DNA of 32,066 bases from JBATBW01 sp049662565 (GCA_049662565.1 JBATBW010000068.1:1-32066); one strand, 5' to 3'. Numbered from the stretch's first letter, positions 23,134-32,066 are shown. Numbers and translations are program-made. The notes: generated from the sequence alone by a model not told the origin.

Positions 23134-24408
23134 TTATTCTCCTAATTGGCGATAAAAATCACTTAGTCTTTGACTTAAATAATCACCATAAAATCCTAAA
23201 TTAAGTTTACCATAAGTTTCCACTACTTTGATATCAGTACCCGGATAAATTTCATCTAATTGACGATTAGTCAAACTATAACCAAATAAACCACTAGTAA
23301 GTAACGAAAGAACAATTAAAGAATTGATCGCTAAAGACTTCATCGACTTAAAGTAGAAGTAACCTAAACCGCATAATAAACCCGCTACAAATCCACCTAA
23401 ATGAGCTAAAAAGCTAATATTAGGCAATAAACTAATCATAATATTAATCAGTAATAAAGAATAAATTTGTCTTCTTAAATAAGGATCCTTCATTCTTCCA
23501 CTACTAATAAAGAAAACAATCATCATCGCCAATAGACCATATAAACCGCCACTTAAACCATTAGAAACAATATTACCATTACCAATCAAAACAAATAAAC
23601 TACCTACAAACCCACTAATTAATAACGTACCTAAATAAACCCATTTATCCACAATCTTTTCAATAATTCGACCCACATTGATTAAGGCATAAATATTAAA
23701 AAATGCATGTACAAAATCAACATGAACAAACATTGATGTAAATAAACGCCAATATTCATTAGCTCCAAATACTAAAGCTTTATAATAACCACCTAATACA
23801 ATTGAAGTTGTCACTAAATCTTTCGTCATATTATTAATGATAAAACTTAAACCATAAATAACACCACAAATAACTGCGATAACTAAAGTAACCTTCGGAA
23901 TGCGATTTTGTTCTTTAATTAATGCTTTTAACTTCTTCATGTTTTGGCTAATCAATTTCTCTTGAGTTTGTTTTAATTGTTCATCAATATGTTCTTTATC
24001 AATAACAATTTCTGACAATGCCGGAAAAACATCTAATATTTCTATTGGCCAGCTTAGTTCTTCATTGACACCAACGGTAATACTTTTGACATCATTACTA
24101 TATTCACTAACATAATTACCCGTATAAATGTTCAAGACTTTAACTTCAATTTCATTTTGATTTTCATCAAACGCTTTAATCATTACTGGAGCTTCTTTAT
24201 CATTAAAATAGGTATCACTACTATTTAAATAAGAAACCCGAATAATGGGAAACTTCTGATTATTATAATTATGTAACCAAATTTCTTTTTGACTACGCTC
24301 TTTCGAAAATTGTTTATCATTCATATTAAAAATAATATCTTGATAATCATATTTATCTTTTAATATTTCTACCACCTTTAAGGCAATTATCTTACTTTCT
24401 TTCTCCAT
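23134..24408 (-). CDS. Rhomboid family intramembrane serine protease
   Basis: A 424-residue membrane protease. The first 170 residues are a soluble N-terminal domain, and the membrane part starts near residue 173 with about seven helices. The catalytic dyad is Ser286 in NGLSGGLYG and His336 in AHLGGF, with the HVDFVHAFFN block of the rhomboid core in front. The layout resembles GluP-type rhomboids of Firmicutes, although I see no TPR repeats at the C-terminus. Substrates are unknown. It lies 3 bases after the pseudouridine synthase gene. Confidence 0.92.
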   Translation of the reverse strand: MEKESKIIALKVVEILKDKYDYQDIIFNMNDKQFSKERSQKEIWLHNYNNQKFPIIRVSYLNSSDTYFNDKEAPVMIKAFDENQNEIEVKVLNIYTGNYVSEYSNDVKSITVGVNEELSWPIEILDVFPALSEIVIDKEHIDEQLKQTQEKLISQNMKKLKALIKEQNRIPKVTLVIAVICGVIYGLSFIINNMTKDLVTTSIVLGGYYKALVFGANEYWRLFTSMFVHVDFVHAFFNIYALINVGRIIEKIVDKWVYLGTLLISGFVGSLFVLIGNGNIVSNGLSGGLYGLLAMMIVFFISSGRMKDPYLRRQIYSLLLINIMISLLPNISFLAHLGGFVAGLLCGLGYFYFKSMKSLAINSLIVLSLLTSGLFGYSLTNRQLDEIYPGTDIKVVETYGKLNLGFYGDYLSQRLSDFYRQLGE

Positions 24409-24411
24409 CTT

Positions 24412-25323
24412 TTATTCTTCCTCAATTCTTTCCAACAAATCTTTAAAATCTGTAGGTAAATCGCAATTAACGACTATTTCTTCTTTGGTTTTTGGTTGAA
24501 CAAACTTTAATTCAAAAGCATGTAACATCTGACCATTAGTATCCATATGCTTTTTAAATGAATACTTGGGATCACCAACTAAAGGATAACCAATATATTG
24601 CATATGAACTCTTATTTGATGTGTTCGCCCAGTCGATAAAACACACTCTACTAAAGTATAATTCTTATATCTTTTAACTACTTTAAAATTAGTTAATGCA
24701 TTTTTACTATTTTTGTTTGTCACACACATCTTTGTCCGATCACGATCATCACGACCAATAGGCGCATCAATAGTTCCAAAATCATGCGCTAACACACCAT
24801 GAACTAACGCTAAATACTTACGACCTAAAGTCTTATCTTTAAGTTGACTTGCCAAACTATTATGAGCTTGATCATTTTTCGCTACAATAATCAAACCACT
24901 CGTATCTTTATCAATACGATGAACGATACCGGGACGATTAACACCATTTATTCCACTTAAATCACTAATTTGGTATAATAGGCCACTTACTAATGTAACT
25001 TCATTAGTACCAGCTCCTGGATGTACTACTAACCCTTTAGGTTTATTCACCACTACAACATCACTATCTTCATAAACAATATCTAAATTCAAGTTAACAG
25101 GTTTAATATCTAAGTCGACATTATCTTGCATTTGGACATCAATAATATCATCAACTTTAATCTTATAACTACCTTTTTGCCCTTCACCATTAACTAAGAC
25201 ATGTCCTTCTTTAATTGCTTGTTGAATAAACGCTCGCGATAATTCATCGATTTGATCCGACAAATATTTATCTAAACGAACATTTTCTTCTCCATCATTT
25301 ACTATAAGTTTAATTACTTCCAT
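24412..25323 (-). CDS. rluD: RluD-family 23S rRNA pseudouridine synthase
   Basis: Makes pseudouridines in 23S rRNA (RluA/RluD group). I start it at ATG 25323, giving 303 residues, because AGGA lies 8 bases upstream; the earlier ATG at 25332 abuts that site. An N-terminal S4 RNA-binding domain (RLDKYLSDQIDELSR, then VLVNG) is followed by the catalytic domain with HRIDKDTSGL, whose catalytic Asp is Asp138. RTHQIRVHM and VGDPKY are further family motifs. It overlaps the end of lspA by 14 bases, the common lspA-rluD order in Firmicutes. Which uridine positions are modified is not known. Confidence 0.94.
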   Translation of the reverse strand: MEVIKLIVNDGEENVRLDKYLSDQIDELSRAFIQQAIKEGHVLVNGEGQKGSYKIKVDDIIDVQMQDNVDLDIKPVNLNLDIVYEDSDVVVVNKPKGLVVHPGAGTNEVTLVSGLLYQISDLSGINGVNRPGIVHRIDKDTSGLIIVAKNDQAHNSLASQLKDKTLGRKYLALVHGVLAHDFGTIDAPIGRDDRDRTKMCVTNKNSKNALTNFKVVKRYKNYTLVECVLSTGRTHQIRVHMQYIGYPLVGDPKYSFKKHMDTNGQMLHAFELKFVQPKTKEEIVVNCDLPTDFKDLLERIEEE

Positions 25324-25777
25324 TGATCTCATCCTTTTCTAGTAGTATTGCGATAAATAACAAACCACATCCAATACACAATAATATATCTGCCACATTA
25401 AATACCGGGAAATCATAATTAAAGACAATAAAATCTAAAAAATCAACAACATATCCCCGTACTAAACGATCAAATAAATTACCTAAAGTTCCACTAATCA
25501 TTAAAACAATCGCTAGTGAAGTAATTTTTAAATGAAAATTAGTATAATACAAATAACATAAAAAACCCAAAGCCGCAAAGGCAATTAAAATCAACATCAT
25601 CACATTACCACTAAACATACCCCAGGCAACACCCGTATTACGAACATAAGTCAAAGAGAAAAATCCATCAATAATAGCTTTACTTTGATTCACATCAAAA
25701 TTACTCGCAAAATAAAACTTCGTTAGTTGATCAATAATTAAACCACTAATAATAATCAAAATATGACTTTTCTTCAT
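25310..25777 (-). CDS. lspA: Lipoprotein signal peptidase (signal peptidase II)
   Basis: Membrane aspartyl protease that cleaves lipoprotein signal peptides after lipidation, for example the binding lipoprotein at 10.8-11.6 kb. The start is ATG 25777, with GGAG about 5 bases upstream; the frame extends to a TTG at 25792 without a suitable site. The 155-residue product has four helices and the catalytic blocks RNTGVAWG (46-53), VDFLDF with Asp112, and FNVAD with Asp130. It lies 11 bases after the M42 gene and overlaps rluD. Confidence 0.95.
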   Translation of the reverse strand: MKKSHILIIISGLIIDQLTKFYFASNFDVNQSKAIIDGFFSLTYVRNTGVAWGMFSGNVMMLILIAFAALGFLCYLYYTNFHLKITSLAIVLMISGTLGNLFDRLVRGYVVDFLDFIVFNYDFPVFNVADILLCIGCGLLFIAILLEKDEINGSN

Positions 25778-25788
25778 GTTCACTCCTA

Positions 25789-26832
25789 TCAACGATTACT
25801 TAATTTAATCTTTTCCAATAAATCAAAATCGATTTCCTTTAAAAACTCTACTATTATTTTAACACAATCATCGACATCTTTACTATTAATAATACCCACA
25901 CCTTGGTGCATATAACGTTGTGGAATACTTAAAGTCAGCGTAAATACACCAATATTGTGACTAAAAATACTACCACTATCCGTACCACCTAAAGGAATAC
26001 TATCAAATTGATAATCCAATTTTAATCTTTGACATAAGTCAATAAAATAGTCGACCATCCCTCTATTACCCAAAACACTACCATCACATAAACCAATTGC
26101 GACCCCTTTACCTAGTTTAATACTTCCCATATTATTAGGAGTATCATCACCATAAGTAACATCAACATTCACCGCAATGTCACAATCAACTAAATGTGTT
26201 GATGTCTTCGATCCTCTTAAACCAACTTCTTCTTGCGTACTACCTACACAATACAAATCATATTCAAATCTTTCTTTACTAATTTCTTGCATAACCTTAG
26301 TAATAATATACACACCGATTCGATCATCAAAACAACTACCTAAAATATTATTACTACCATTTAAAACTTCAAAATGTTTTCGAAAAGTAATAACATCATT
26401 TTCTTTAATCCCTTTATCTAAAACATCTTTTTTACTACTAAGTCCTAAATCAATATATATTTTATCCATTGTAGGCGTATTTTTACCAAAATCACTACCA
26501 ACTACACCACTATATACTTGATTATCTCTCGTAGTAATATCAACTAATTCATTCAATAAAATCGTTGGATTAATACCCCCAATTGGTGAAACAAATAAAT
26601 AACCATCGTCACTAATGCGACTAACAATAAGACCAATTTCATCCATATGCCCCATCAACATTACTTTAAATTGACTATCACCTTTTTTCAAACTAACTAA
26701 ACTACCCAAATTATCATAAAAAGTTTCATCAACACAATTAACTAAATAGTTCTTCATTACTTTTGATACTGCTTTTTCATTACCACTTACCCCTAAGGCA
26801 AAACAGTAATCCTTCAACATCTTTAAATTCAT
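25789..26832 (-). CDS. M42 family metallopeptidase (glutamyl/deblocking aminopeptidase type)
   Basis: Cytoplasmic di-metal aminopeptidase that forms large assemblies and trims peptides. The 347-residue protein shows metal ligands His62 and Asp64 in GHMDEIG, Asp169 or Asp170 in CFDDR, the catalytic Glu201-Glu202 in TQEEVGLRGS, GGTDSGS, and the C-terminal His in QRYMHQG. The start at ATG 26832 is preceded by AGGAGG. It belongs to the M42 glutamyl aminopeptidase/endoglucanase group, often annotated as FrvX; the substrate range is inferred. It follows the exporter genes by 9 bases and precedes lspA in the same operon. Confidence 0.92.
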   Translation of the reverse strand: MNLKMLKDYCFALGVSGNEKAVSKVMKNYLVNCVDETFYDNLGSLVSLKKGDSQFKVMLMGHMDEIGLIVSRISDDGYLFVSPIGGINPTILLNELVDITTRDNQVYSGVVGSDFGKNTPTMDKIYIDLGLSSKKDVLDKGIKENDVITFRKHFEVLNGSNNILGSCFDDRIGVYIITKVMQEISKERFEYDLYCVGSTQEEVGLRGSKTSTHLVDCDIAVNVDVTYGDDTPNNMGSIKLGKGVAIGLCDGSVLGNRGMVDYFIDLCQRLKLDYQFDSIPLGGTDSGSIFSHNIGVFTLTLSIPQRYMHQGVGIINSKDVDDCVKIIVEFLKEIDFDLLEKIKLSNR

Positions 26833-26841
26833 AACTACCTC

Positions 26842-28599
26842 CTATTTTTGATGATATAATTGATGGAAACGTCCATTGTGAGCCATCAATTGATCAAAAT
26901 TACCTTGTTCTAAAATATTACCTTGATCTAAGACTACAATGTTATCGCAATCGACAATTGTCGATAAACGATGGGCAATAATCACACTTGTCCGATTCTT
27001 CATCAATTGACTAATTGCTTCTTGAACCATCTTTTCATTATCGCTATCCACAAAACTATAAGCTTCATCTAAGATAAGTATTGGACGATTGGCATATAAT
27101 GCCCTTGCGAAACTAATCAACTGTTTTTGCCCACTACTTAAGCGATTACCGCCTTCCCCAACATTACTATCATAACCATCTTTTAATTCAATAATAAAGT
27201 CATGCGCATTAACTAACTTACAACACTCAATAATTCGTTCTTTATCCACATCTTTTTCACCATAAGCCACATTTTCCATGATACTACCATAGAATAAATG
27301 CGGTGTTTGTAAAACATAAGCTAAATTAGAATGCAATAAACCTAAAGAATAATCTTGATAGTTAACGCCATCAATAAGTATTTCACCTTTAGTCGGCTCA
27401 TAAAAACGGCATAACAAATTCACAATCGTACTTTTACCACCACCGGTTTTCCCCACAATGGCTACACTCGTATTTTCTTTAATTACTAAATTAAAATCCT
27501 TTAAAACTTCTTCATTTTCCACATAGGCAAAACTCACATGATTAAAAGTAATATCTCCTTTTAATACATGATAATTTTCCATCTTCGGATTTAATATCGT
27601 ACCATACTTCTCTACTACTTCTTCTTTATCCACAATATCAATATTACTATCCAATAAACTAAAAATTCTTTCACCACAAGCTAACGCTAATTGTAGACGG
27701 CTTAAGATATCCGCAATCATTAAGATCGGATTATATAAAGCACTAATATATTGAATAAATAGTACTAAAGTACTAAAAGCTAACATTTGGTCTAAAACTA
27801 AAACACCACCATACCATAATACAAAACCAATCGTAATTGAAGAAAAACCAAACACTAAAGGATGATACAAAGATTGATACCAATTAGCCTTAAAACTTCG
27901 TTTACGATAGTTCTCACTATCCTTAATAAAGGCTTCATAATTAATATCAGCCAACGACAAAGTCTTACTAGTCTTATTCCCAAAGATACTACTAGAAAAA
28001 TCACCCGTAATAATCGAATTTAATTTACGCACTTCTTGTTGTTCCTTAAATATCCGCTTACAAAACCAATAACTAACTAACAATAATAATGGAAACACCA
28101 ATAAAATAATCAGCGCAATCTTAAAATTCACTAATAACATTGTAGTCCCAACCACAATAATCATAAAGATACTATAGGCCATATCCATTAAATCCCAAGA
28201 AATAATTTCCGAAATTCGAAAGATATCACTAGTAACCCGTGATACGATCCAACCACTATCATTATTATCAAAATAAGAGAAAGATAAATTCATCAACTTA
28301 TTAAAAGCCTTTTCCCGCAATTGATAACCAAATTCCATTTCTAATTTACCACCATGATAGAAAAACTTATAAATATTTAACGATTGAAACAAAACCACAA
28401 CCATATAAAACACACTAAAGATAACTAAATGCGAATTATTAAAGTTTTGTCCCACAAAACTATCTAAAGCATACTTATTCAATAACGGAAAAACCGTATC
28501 AGCCAATGCCGTCAACAACATAAAAAACATTAATAAAAAGACATGCTTCTTATTCTTCATTAACATTTTAAATAAACGTAACAACACATTATTTTTCAT
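26842..28599 (-). CDS. ABC exporter half-transporter B (BmrD/YheH type)
   Basis: Type IV exporter half of 585 residues: six transmembrane helices, then an ATPase domain. Walker A is GKTGGGKST and Walker B is LILDEAYSFVD with the catalytic Glu intact. The signature is LSSGQ (487-491) instead of LSGGQ, as in BmrD/YheH-like partners. The start is placed at ATG 28599, with AGGGTG about 7 bases upstream; the frame continues to 28653, but that would overlap the partner gene by 65 bases without a ribosome binding site. It forms a heterodimer with the product of the gene just upstream. The substrate is unknown; multidrug or lipid-like compounds are usual. Confidence 0.91.
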   Translation of the reverse strand: MKNNVLLRLFKMLMKNKKHVFLLMFFMLLTALADTVFPLLNKYALDSFVGQNFNNSHLVIFSVFYMVVVLFQSLNIYKFFYHGGKLEMEFGYQLREKAFNKLMNLSFSYFDNNDSGWIVSRVTSDIFRISEIISWDLMDMAYSIFMIIVVGTTMLLVNFKIALIILLVFPLLLLVSYWFCKRIFKEQQEVRKLNSIITGDFSSSIFGNKTSKTLSLADINYEAFIKDSENYRKRSFKANWYQSLYHPLVFGFSSITIGFVLWYGGVLVLDQMLAFSTLVLFIQYISALYNPILMIADILSRLQLALACGERIFSLLDSNIDIVDKEEVVEKYGTILNPKMENYHVLKGDITFNHVSFAYVENEEVLKDFNLVIKENTSVAIVGKTGGGKSTIVNLLCRFYEPTKGEILIDGVNYQDYSLGLLHSNLAYVLQTPHLFYGSIMENVAYGEKDVDKERIIECCKLVNAHDFIIELKDGYDSNVGEGGNRLSSGQKQLISFARALYANRPILILDEAYSFVDSDNEKMVQEAISQLMKNRTSVIIAHRLSTIVDCDNIVVLDQGNILEQGNFDQLMAHNGRFHQLYHQK

Positions 28600-30382
28600 C
28601 AAAATCACCCTGATAATTCTTTTGAATATCATAGATATGTTTAAAATATCCACCCTTCTTAAGCAATGTATTCACATCACCTTGTTCAATAATTTTACCA
28701 TGATCTAAAATGATAATTTCATCCGCCATTAAAGCATTCACAATCGAACTAGTAATAATAACACTAGTAATATTCCCACTAAACTGATGGATATTCTCTT
28801 TTAAAACTTTACTAGTATTGTTATCTAAGGCACTAAGAGAATCATCAAAAATTAAAACATCAATATCATTGATAATACTACGTGCAATAGCAATTCTTTG
28901 TTTTTGACCACCACTTAAAGTAACACCTTTTTCACCAACTAAAGTATCATAACTATCATTAAAGTCTTTGACAAAATCATCGACCATCGTAATTTCACTA
29001 ACTTTCTTAAATAAATCTTCGTTCGCATTATTTTTAATATTAATATTATCCTTAATACTCTTCGAATACAAAAATGTTTCTTGTAAGATCAAAGAAATTC
29101 TATCTCTTAAATACTTCTTATTCACATCTTTAATATCATGACCATTTAAAGAAATAGCACCACTATAATTATCATATAAACGCGTCAACAACGAAACTAA
29201 ACTACTCTTACCACTCGCTACCTTACCCATAATCACAACCGTACTCCCTTTTTTGATTCTAAAAGAGACATCATCTAAAACATTGTGATCCAAATTATCA
29301 GGATATGCAAAAGTCACATGATCAAAAACAATATCACCATTTAAATCATCACAACTACCACTCTTTAAATCCTCTAAAGGTAAATCAACGACTTCTTGTA
29401 GACGACGACAAGATACTTGCATCTTACTAAAATCGCCAACCACATGTCCTAATCTTTTAATTGGCCACAAAACCATCTCCATATAAGTTAAAAACACAAA
29501 GAACTGACCCAAAGTAATAATATTATCTTTACTCAAAATAACCCCAACTACAATAACTATAATCGTTTGAAACCAAACAATAATATCACTCAAACTATGA
29601 TAAATACCCAATAAACGAATAAGCTTAAAAGTCGTATCTTTATAATTTTTATTATATTTATCAAAACGCGAATACTCAAACTCCTCTTTATTAAAAGCCT
29701 TAATTACCCGGATACCACTAATATCACTCGATAAGACATCCGTCATTTCCGCTTCTCTTTCATCACTCTTCGTAAAATAATCCTTATTATATTGCGAAAA
29801 CTTATATGCCGATAAATAAATAAAAGGCACACATATTAAACTAATTACCGATAATAAAACATTAATATTCAACATCAACGTAAAAGCCACAATAAAAGTA
29901 AATAAAGTAGAAACTACTTGATTCAACTGACCCGAGAAAAAACGAAAAATCGTATTCACATCACTAGTACACTTTTGAATTAAATCACCCGTTTTGTTTT
30001 CACTGATATTTTCATAACGACTATTTTCAATCGCATAATATAAGTCATCACGCATCTGTTTAACCATACCTTCACTAATATAACTATTTAAACGAATACG
30101 CACAAAACTAATTAATGAAACAATAATCCGAATTAAAGCTACTAACAGTACACACATCCACAAATTTACATGTAAATTATTAATCCCACCAAAATAATTC
30201 ACCACACTCAAAACAAACTCATTTTCAATGGGAATTAAATTAATCACATTATCAATATAAAAACTAATAACTAACGGACCAATCAAATTGAAAAAAGAGT
30301 ACAACAAAATTACCAACACTAATAAAAATAAATAGCCTTGGTATTTCTTAACGTATTTATTCAAAAACTTAATATCATTCAT
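28589..30382 (-). CDS. ABC exporter half-transporter A (BmrC/YheI type)
   Basis: A 597-residue half-exporter: six helices in the first 330 residues, then an ATPase with Walker A GKVASGKSS and signature LSGGQKQR. Walker B reads LIFDDS, so the catalytic Glu is replaced by Asp514. This is the degenerate site known from heterodimeric exporters, and it complements the LSSGQ signature of the partner. The genes overlap by 11 bases. The start at ATG 30382 has GAGGGTGG upstream and overlaps the Gx gene by 8 bases. The function is export of an unidentified compound. Confidence 0.92.
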   Translation of the reverse strand: MNDIKFLNKYVKKYQGYLFLLVLVILLYSFFNLIGPLVISFYIDNVINLIPIENEFVLSVVNYFGGINNLHVNLWMCVLLVALIRIIVSLISFVRIRLNSYISEGMVKQMRDDLYYAIENSRYENISENKTGDLIQKCTSDVNTIFRFFSGQLNQVVSTLFTFIVAFTLMLNINVLLSVISLICVPFIYLSAYKFSQYNKDYFTKSDEREAEMTDVLSSDISGIRVIKAFNKEEFEYSRFDKYNKNYKDTTFKLIRLLGIYHSLSDIIVWFQTIIVIVVGVILSKDNIITLGQFFVFLTYMEMVLWPIKRLGHVVGDFSKMQVSCRRLQEVVDLPLEDLKSGSCDDLNGDIVFDHVTFAYPDNLDHNVLDDVSFRIKKGSTVVIMGKVASGKSSLVSLLTRLYDNYSGAISLNGHDIKDVNKKYLRDRISLILQETFLYSKSIKDNINIKNNANEDLFKKVSEITMVDDFVKDFNDSYDTLVGEKGVTLSGGQKQRIAIARSIINDIDVLIFDDSLSALDNNTSKVLKENIHQFSGNITSVIITSSIVNALMADEIIILDHGKIIEQGDVNTLLKKGGYFKHIYDIQKNYQGDFDEK

Positions 30383-30869
30383 AATCCACCCTCAATATTC
30401 TCAATACCCTTTTAATAATAACTCCTAACATTATACCACTAATCATACTCAATATAAGCATAATGGGTAAATAATTCATTATATATATCGATTGGTAAAT
30501 AAAGCATACCATCCCTAATTGACCAATACTATGCATTGTTGCACTTACCATTGAAATCCCAAAAACACTAAATTTCTTATAAGGAAAAACCAATAATAAA
30601 ACCAAAGTACTTAATAATACTCCACTACTAGACAAAAAGAAACCAACCGAAAATAATGATCCTCTTAATAGATGACTCATAAATACCCGTAAAAAATTAA
30701 TCATAATAAACTCTTTTGATCCATACATATATAAAGCTAAAATACTTAAAATATTAGCCAAACCTAATTTTACTCCCATCGCTGGAATAGGAATAACTGG
30801 TTCAATAATATTTAAGATGATACTAATACTTAGTAACATCGTTAATGTCGTTAATTTTCTTATCTTCAT
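30375..30869 (-). CDS. Gx transporter family membrane protein (Hpre_diP_synt_I type)
   Basis: A 164-residue membrane protein with about five helices. The block IEPVIPIPAMGVKLGLANI (22-40) is characteristic of the family annotated as Gx transporter or heptaprenyl diphosphate synthase component I, related to ECF S-component folds. The true function is not established. It is found next to NusG-II-domain proteins in many Clostridia and Erysipelotrichia, as here. The ATG overlaps the preceding stop (ATGA), and GGTGAT serves as the ribosome binding site. Confidence 0.85.
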   Translation of the reverse strand: MKIRKLTTLTMLLSISIILNIIEPVIPIPAMGVKLGLANILSILALYMYGSKEFIMINFLRVFMSHLLRGSLFSVGFFLSSSGVLLSTLVLLLVFPYKKFSVFGISMVSATMHSIGQLGMVCFIYQSIYIMNYLPIMLILSMISGIMLGVIIKRVLRILRVDYE

Positions 30870-31237
30870 GATATCACCGTATCCACATTACTTTCATTAC
30901 TAACAATCGTAATAACGATATCATTAGGCAAACAAATAATTGGTATCGCATTATTAGAAACAAAGCCTTGATATGAACATAAATGATAGTTTGATGTTTC
31001 TTTAGTAACTCTAATTTGTTGATCTTGCACTTCAATAACTACATCACCTAAAGTTCCCGAAACAACATATTGACCATCAATCGTTAAATCAATGCGCAAT
31101 ACTTCCTTCCCTTTATATTCCACAATTGCCTGTTTATTATTTTGATTAGTATTATCAATAAAAAAGAAAAAGGCGACATAGACACTAATCGCCATTATTA
31201 TCACTATAAACATGTATCCTTTATCATATTTATTCAT
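30866..31237 (-). CDS. NusG domain II-containing membrane-anchored protein
   Basis: A 123-residue protein with one N-terminal transmembrane helix (8-29) and a C-terminal extracellular beta domain of the NusG domain II type. The ending AIPIICLPNDIVITI is the family signature segment. Its role is unknown; it is often paired with a Gx transporter family gene, sometimes near Rnf or FMN-transfer genes, but those are not present here. It is the first gene of the long operon and has a clear promoter about 20 bases upstream. Confidence 0.82.
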   Translation of the reverse strand: MNKYDKGYMFIVIIMAISVYVAFFFFIDNTNQNNKQAIVEYKGKEVLRIDLTIDGQYVVSGTLGDVVIEVQDQQIRVTKETSNYHLCSYQGFVSNNAIPIICLPNDIVITIVSNESNVDTVIS

Positions 31238-31253
31238 AATATACCTCTCATAT

Positions 31254-31282
31254 ATTATATAGAAAAAAACACGATTTGCCTA
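31254..31282 (-). promoter_or_regulatory. Sigma-A promoter of the NusG-II to deaminase operon
   Basis: Minus strand -35 TAGGCA (31282-31277, 4 of 6), 17-base spacer, perfect -10 TATAAT (31259-31254). It lies in the gap between the edge gene and the first gene of the operon. Confidence 0.65.
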
Positions 31283-31298
31283 TTATTAAGATACCCTA

Positions 31299-32066
31299 TT
31301 ATTTTTCTTTGCCAAAATATCCGACAACTGTCACTATTGCGACATAAATAACTCCCGATACAGGCCATACTAACCAACTAGTTTTCCAATCATTGCCCAC
31401 AAAACTAATCAATAAATAAATACCTACAACAATTAACCAATAAGCCGTTGAAATCATTTCAATCAAACCATGTTTCTTCTTATCCGTAACATAATATTCG
31501 TCATCTTTTAACACCTTCTGAAAGCTAGCATAACGCACTCCCGCAGTAATAAAGAATATTACCGCAATACTAACCATAAACAATAAAACACACAACATCA
31601 CTACTAATAAGAATTCATCATTAAGAAATGTCCCAATAAATAAAGGTATTGGTGATAAGATACATAAACAAGTCCCAATTATATTTGATCTAACATAAGT
31701 AGGATGATAATTTTTCTTCGCTTCACTAACCATACCTTTAACGCCATATTCATTATTAAACGGTCCTTCTTCTAAAAAAGCATAAGGTTGATTTTCAAAA
31801 CCCGTCATAATAAAGATCGCTACTGCAATTGTCACAATAATCAATAATGGTATCAATCCTAAAACACCAGCAATATTTTCGCTAATATCCCACATATTCA
31901 TTTCACTAGCTCCCCCTAATAAAAGTAGGGGTATTGGTGAAAGAATACACATAAAAGTAGCGATAGCTATTTTATAAGCCGCTCTTTTTCGCACTTTTAA
32001 ATAAGTAGTCGCATCACTTAAACTAAAACGTTTAATCGATGAATCCATTTCATCATCACTATATTC
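31299..32066 (-). CDS. Membrane protein, C-terminal part (N-terminus outside window)
   Basis: The reading frame is open to the window edge (residues EYSDDE precede the Met at 32048, and there is no ribosome binding site before that Met), so only the C-terminal 255 residues are seen. They contain about six helices in two repeated modules, each opening with CILSPIPL (around residues 40 and 133 of the visible part), plus a third helix pair at the end. Soluble linkers between them carry no known motif. Similar membrane tails occur after an XRE-type helix-turn-helix domain in Firmicutes regulators, so the missing N-terminus may be a DNA-binding domain; this is inference. Confidence 0.7.
   Translation of the reverse strand, partial: EYSDDEMDSSIKRFSLSDATTYLKVRKRAAYKIAIATFMCILSPIPLLLLGGASEMNMWDISENIAGVLGLIPLLIIVTIAVAIFIMTGFENQPYAFLEEGPFNNEYGVKGMVSEAKKNYHPTYVRSNIIGTCLCILSPIPLFIGTFLNDEFLLVVMLCVLLFMVSIAVIFFITAGVRYASFQKVLKDDEYYVTDKKKHGLIEMISTAYWLIVVGIYLLISFVGNDWKTSWLVWPVSGVIYVAIVTVVGYFGKEK

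Noticed and set aside
28600..28653. Longer N-terminus for exporter half B
   Set aside because: Would overlap the partner gene by 65 bases with no ribosome binding site; ATG 28599 has one.
1..32066. CRISPR arrays, transposons, phage genes or a toxin-antitoxin or defence cassette
   Set aside because: No direct repeats with spacers, transposase or integrase motifs, or recognisable defence gene combination. SbcCD is the ordinary repair complex here.

Overview
The window comes from an AT-rich, low-GC Gram-positive genome (Bacillota). The gene block phoH-ybeY-dgkA-cdd-era-recO, the T-box leader, the L13 leader, the tRNA with encoded CCA, strong AGGAGG ribosome binding sites and the NusG-II/Gx pair fit a gut-type Erysipelotrichia/Coprobacillaceae-like or related Bacilli/Clostridia lineage; this placement is inference. 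TGA is used as a stop (several ATGA overlaps), so it is not a code-4 mollicute. Nearly all genes lie on the minus strand, so transcription runs from right to left. The only plus-strand items are a gene tail at the left edge and a tRNA-Leu near 13.6 kb. I see no insertion sequence, prophage, CRISPR array or rRNA, and no stretch over 300 bases without a gene.

Layout in transcription order (right to left). (1) 32066-31299: C-terminal, membrane part of a protein cut by the window edge. (2) 31237-22656: one long overlapping operon: NusG domain II protein, Gx-type membrane protein, a heterodimeric ABC exporter, M42 aminopeptidase, lspA, an rluD-family pseudouridine synthase, rhomboid protease and a dCMP-deaminase-like protein, closed by a terminator. 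(3) 22611-17968: two large fused ATPase-permease (MacB/FtsX-type) ABC proteins and a terminator. (4) 17894-13750: sbcD-sbcC and a strong terminator. (5) 13591-13677: tRNA-Leu(CAA) on the plus strand. (6) 13511-11840: MscS-type channel and PHP-domain phosphoesterase. (7) 11850-8623: a T-box leader, probably arginine-specific (CGC specifier), in front of a polar amino acid ABC transporter (binding lipoprotein, permease, ATPase) and a Cof-type HAD phosphatase. (8) 8557-8378: rpsU with its own promoter and terminator. (9) 8321-1178: phoH, a tiny C39-like cysteine peptidase, nadR, ybeY, dgkA, cdd, era, recO, a class B sortase and cca, mostly overlapping by a few bases. (10) 1092-242: L13 leader, rplM, rpsI and a terminator that faces the terminator of the plus-strand gene at the left edge.

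Most of the window is housekeeping: ribosome biogenesis and RNA maturation (S9, L13, S21, Era, YbeY, PhoH, CCA enzyme, RluD), DNA repair (RecO, SbcCD), nucleotide and NAD salvage, lipoprotein maturation and membrane transport. I did not find a convincing undescribed multi-gene system. The parts most worth a second look are the Arg-type T-box transporter operon, the nadR plus minimal C39-like peptidase inserted into the phoH-ybeY block, the sortase embedded in the recO-cca operon, and the L13 leader whose promoter overlaps the cca stop codon.
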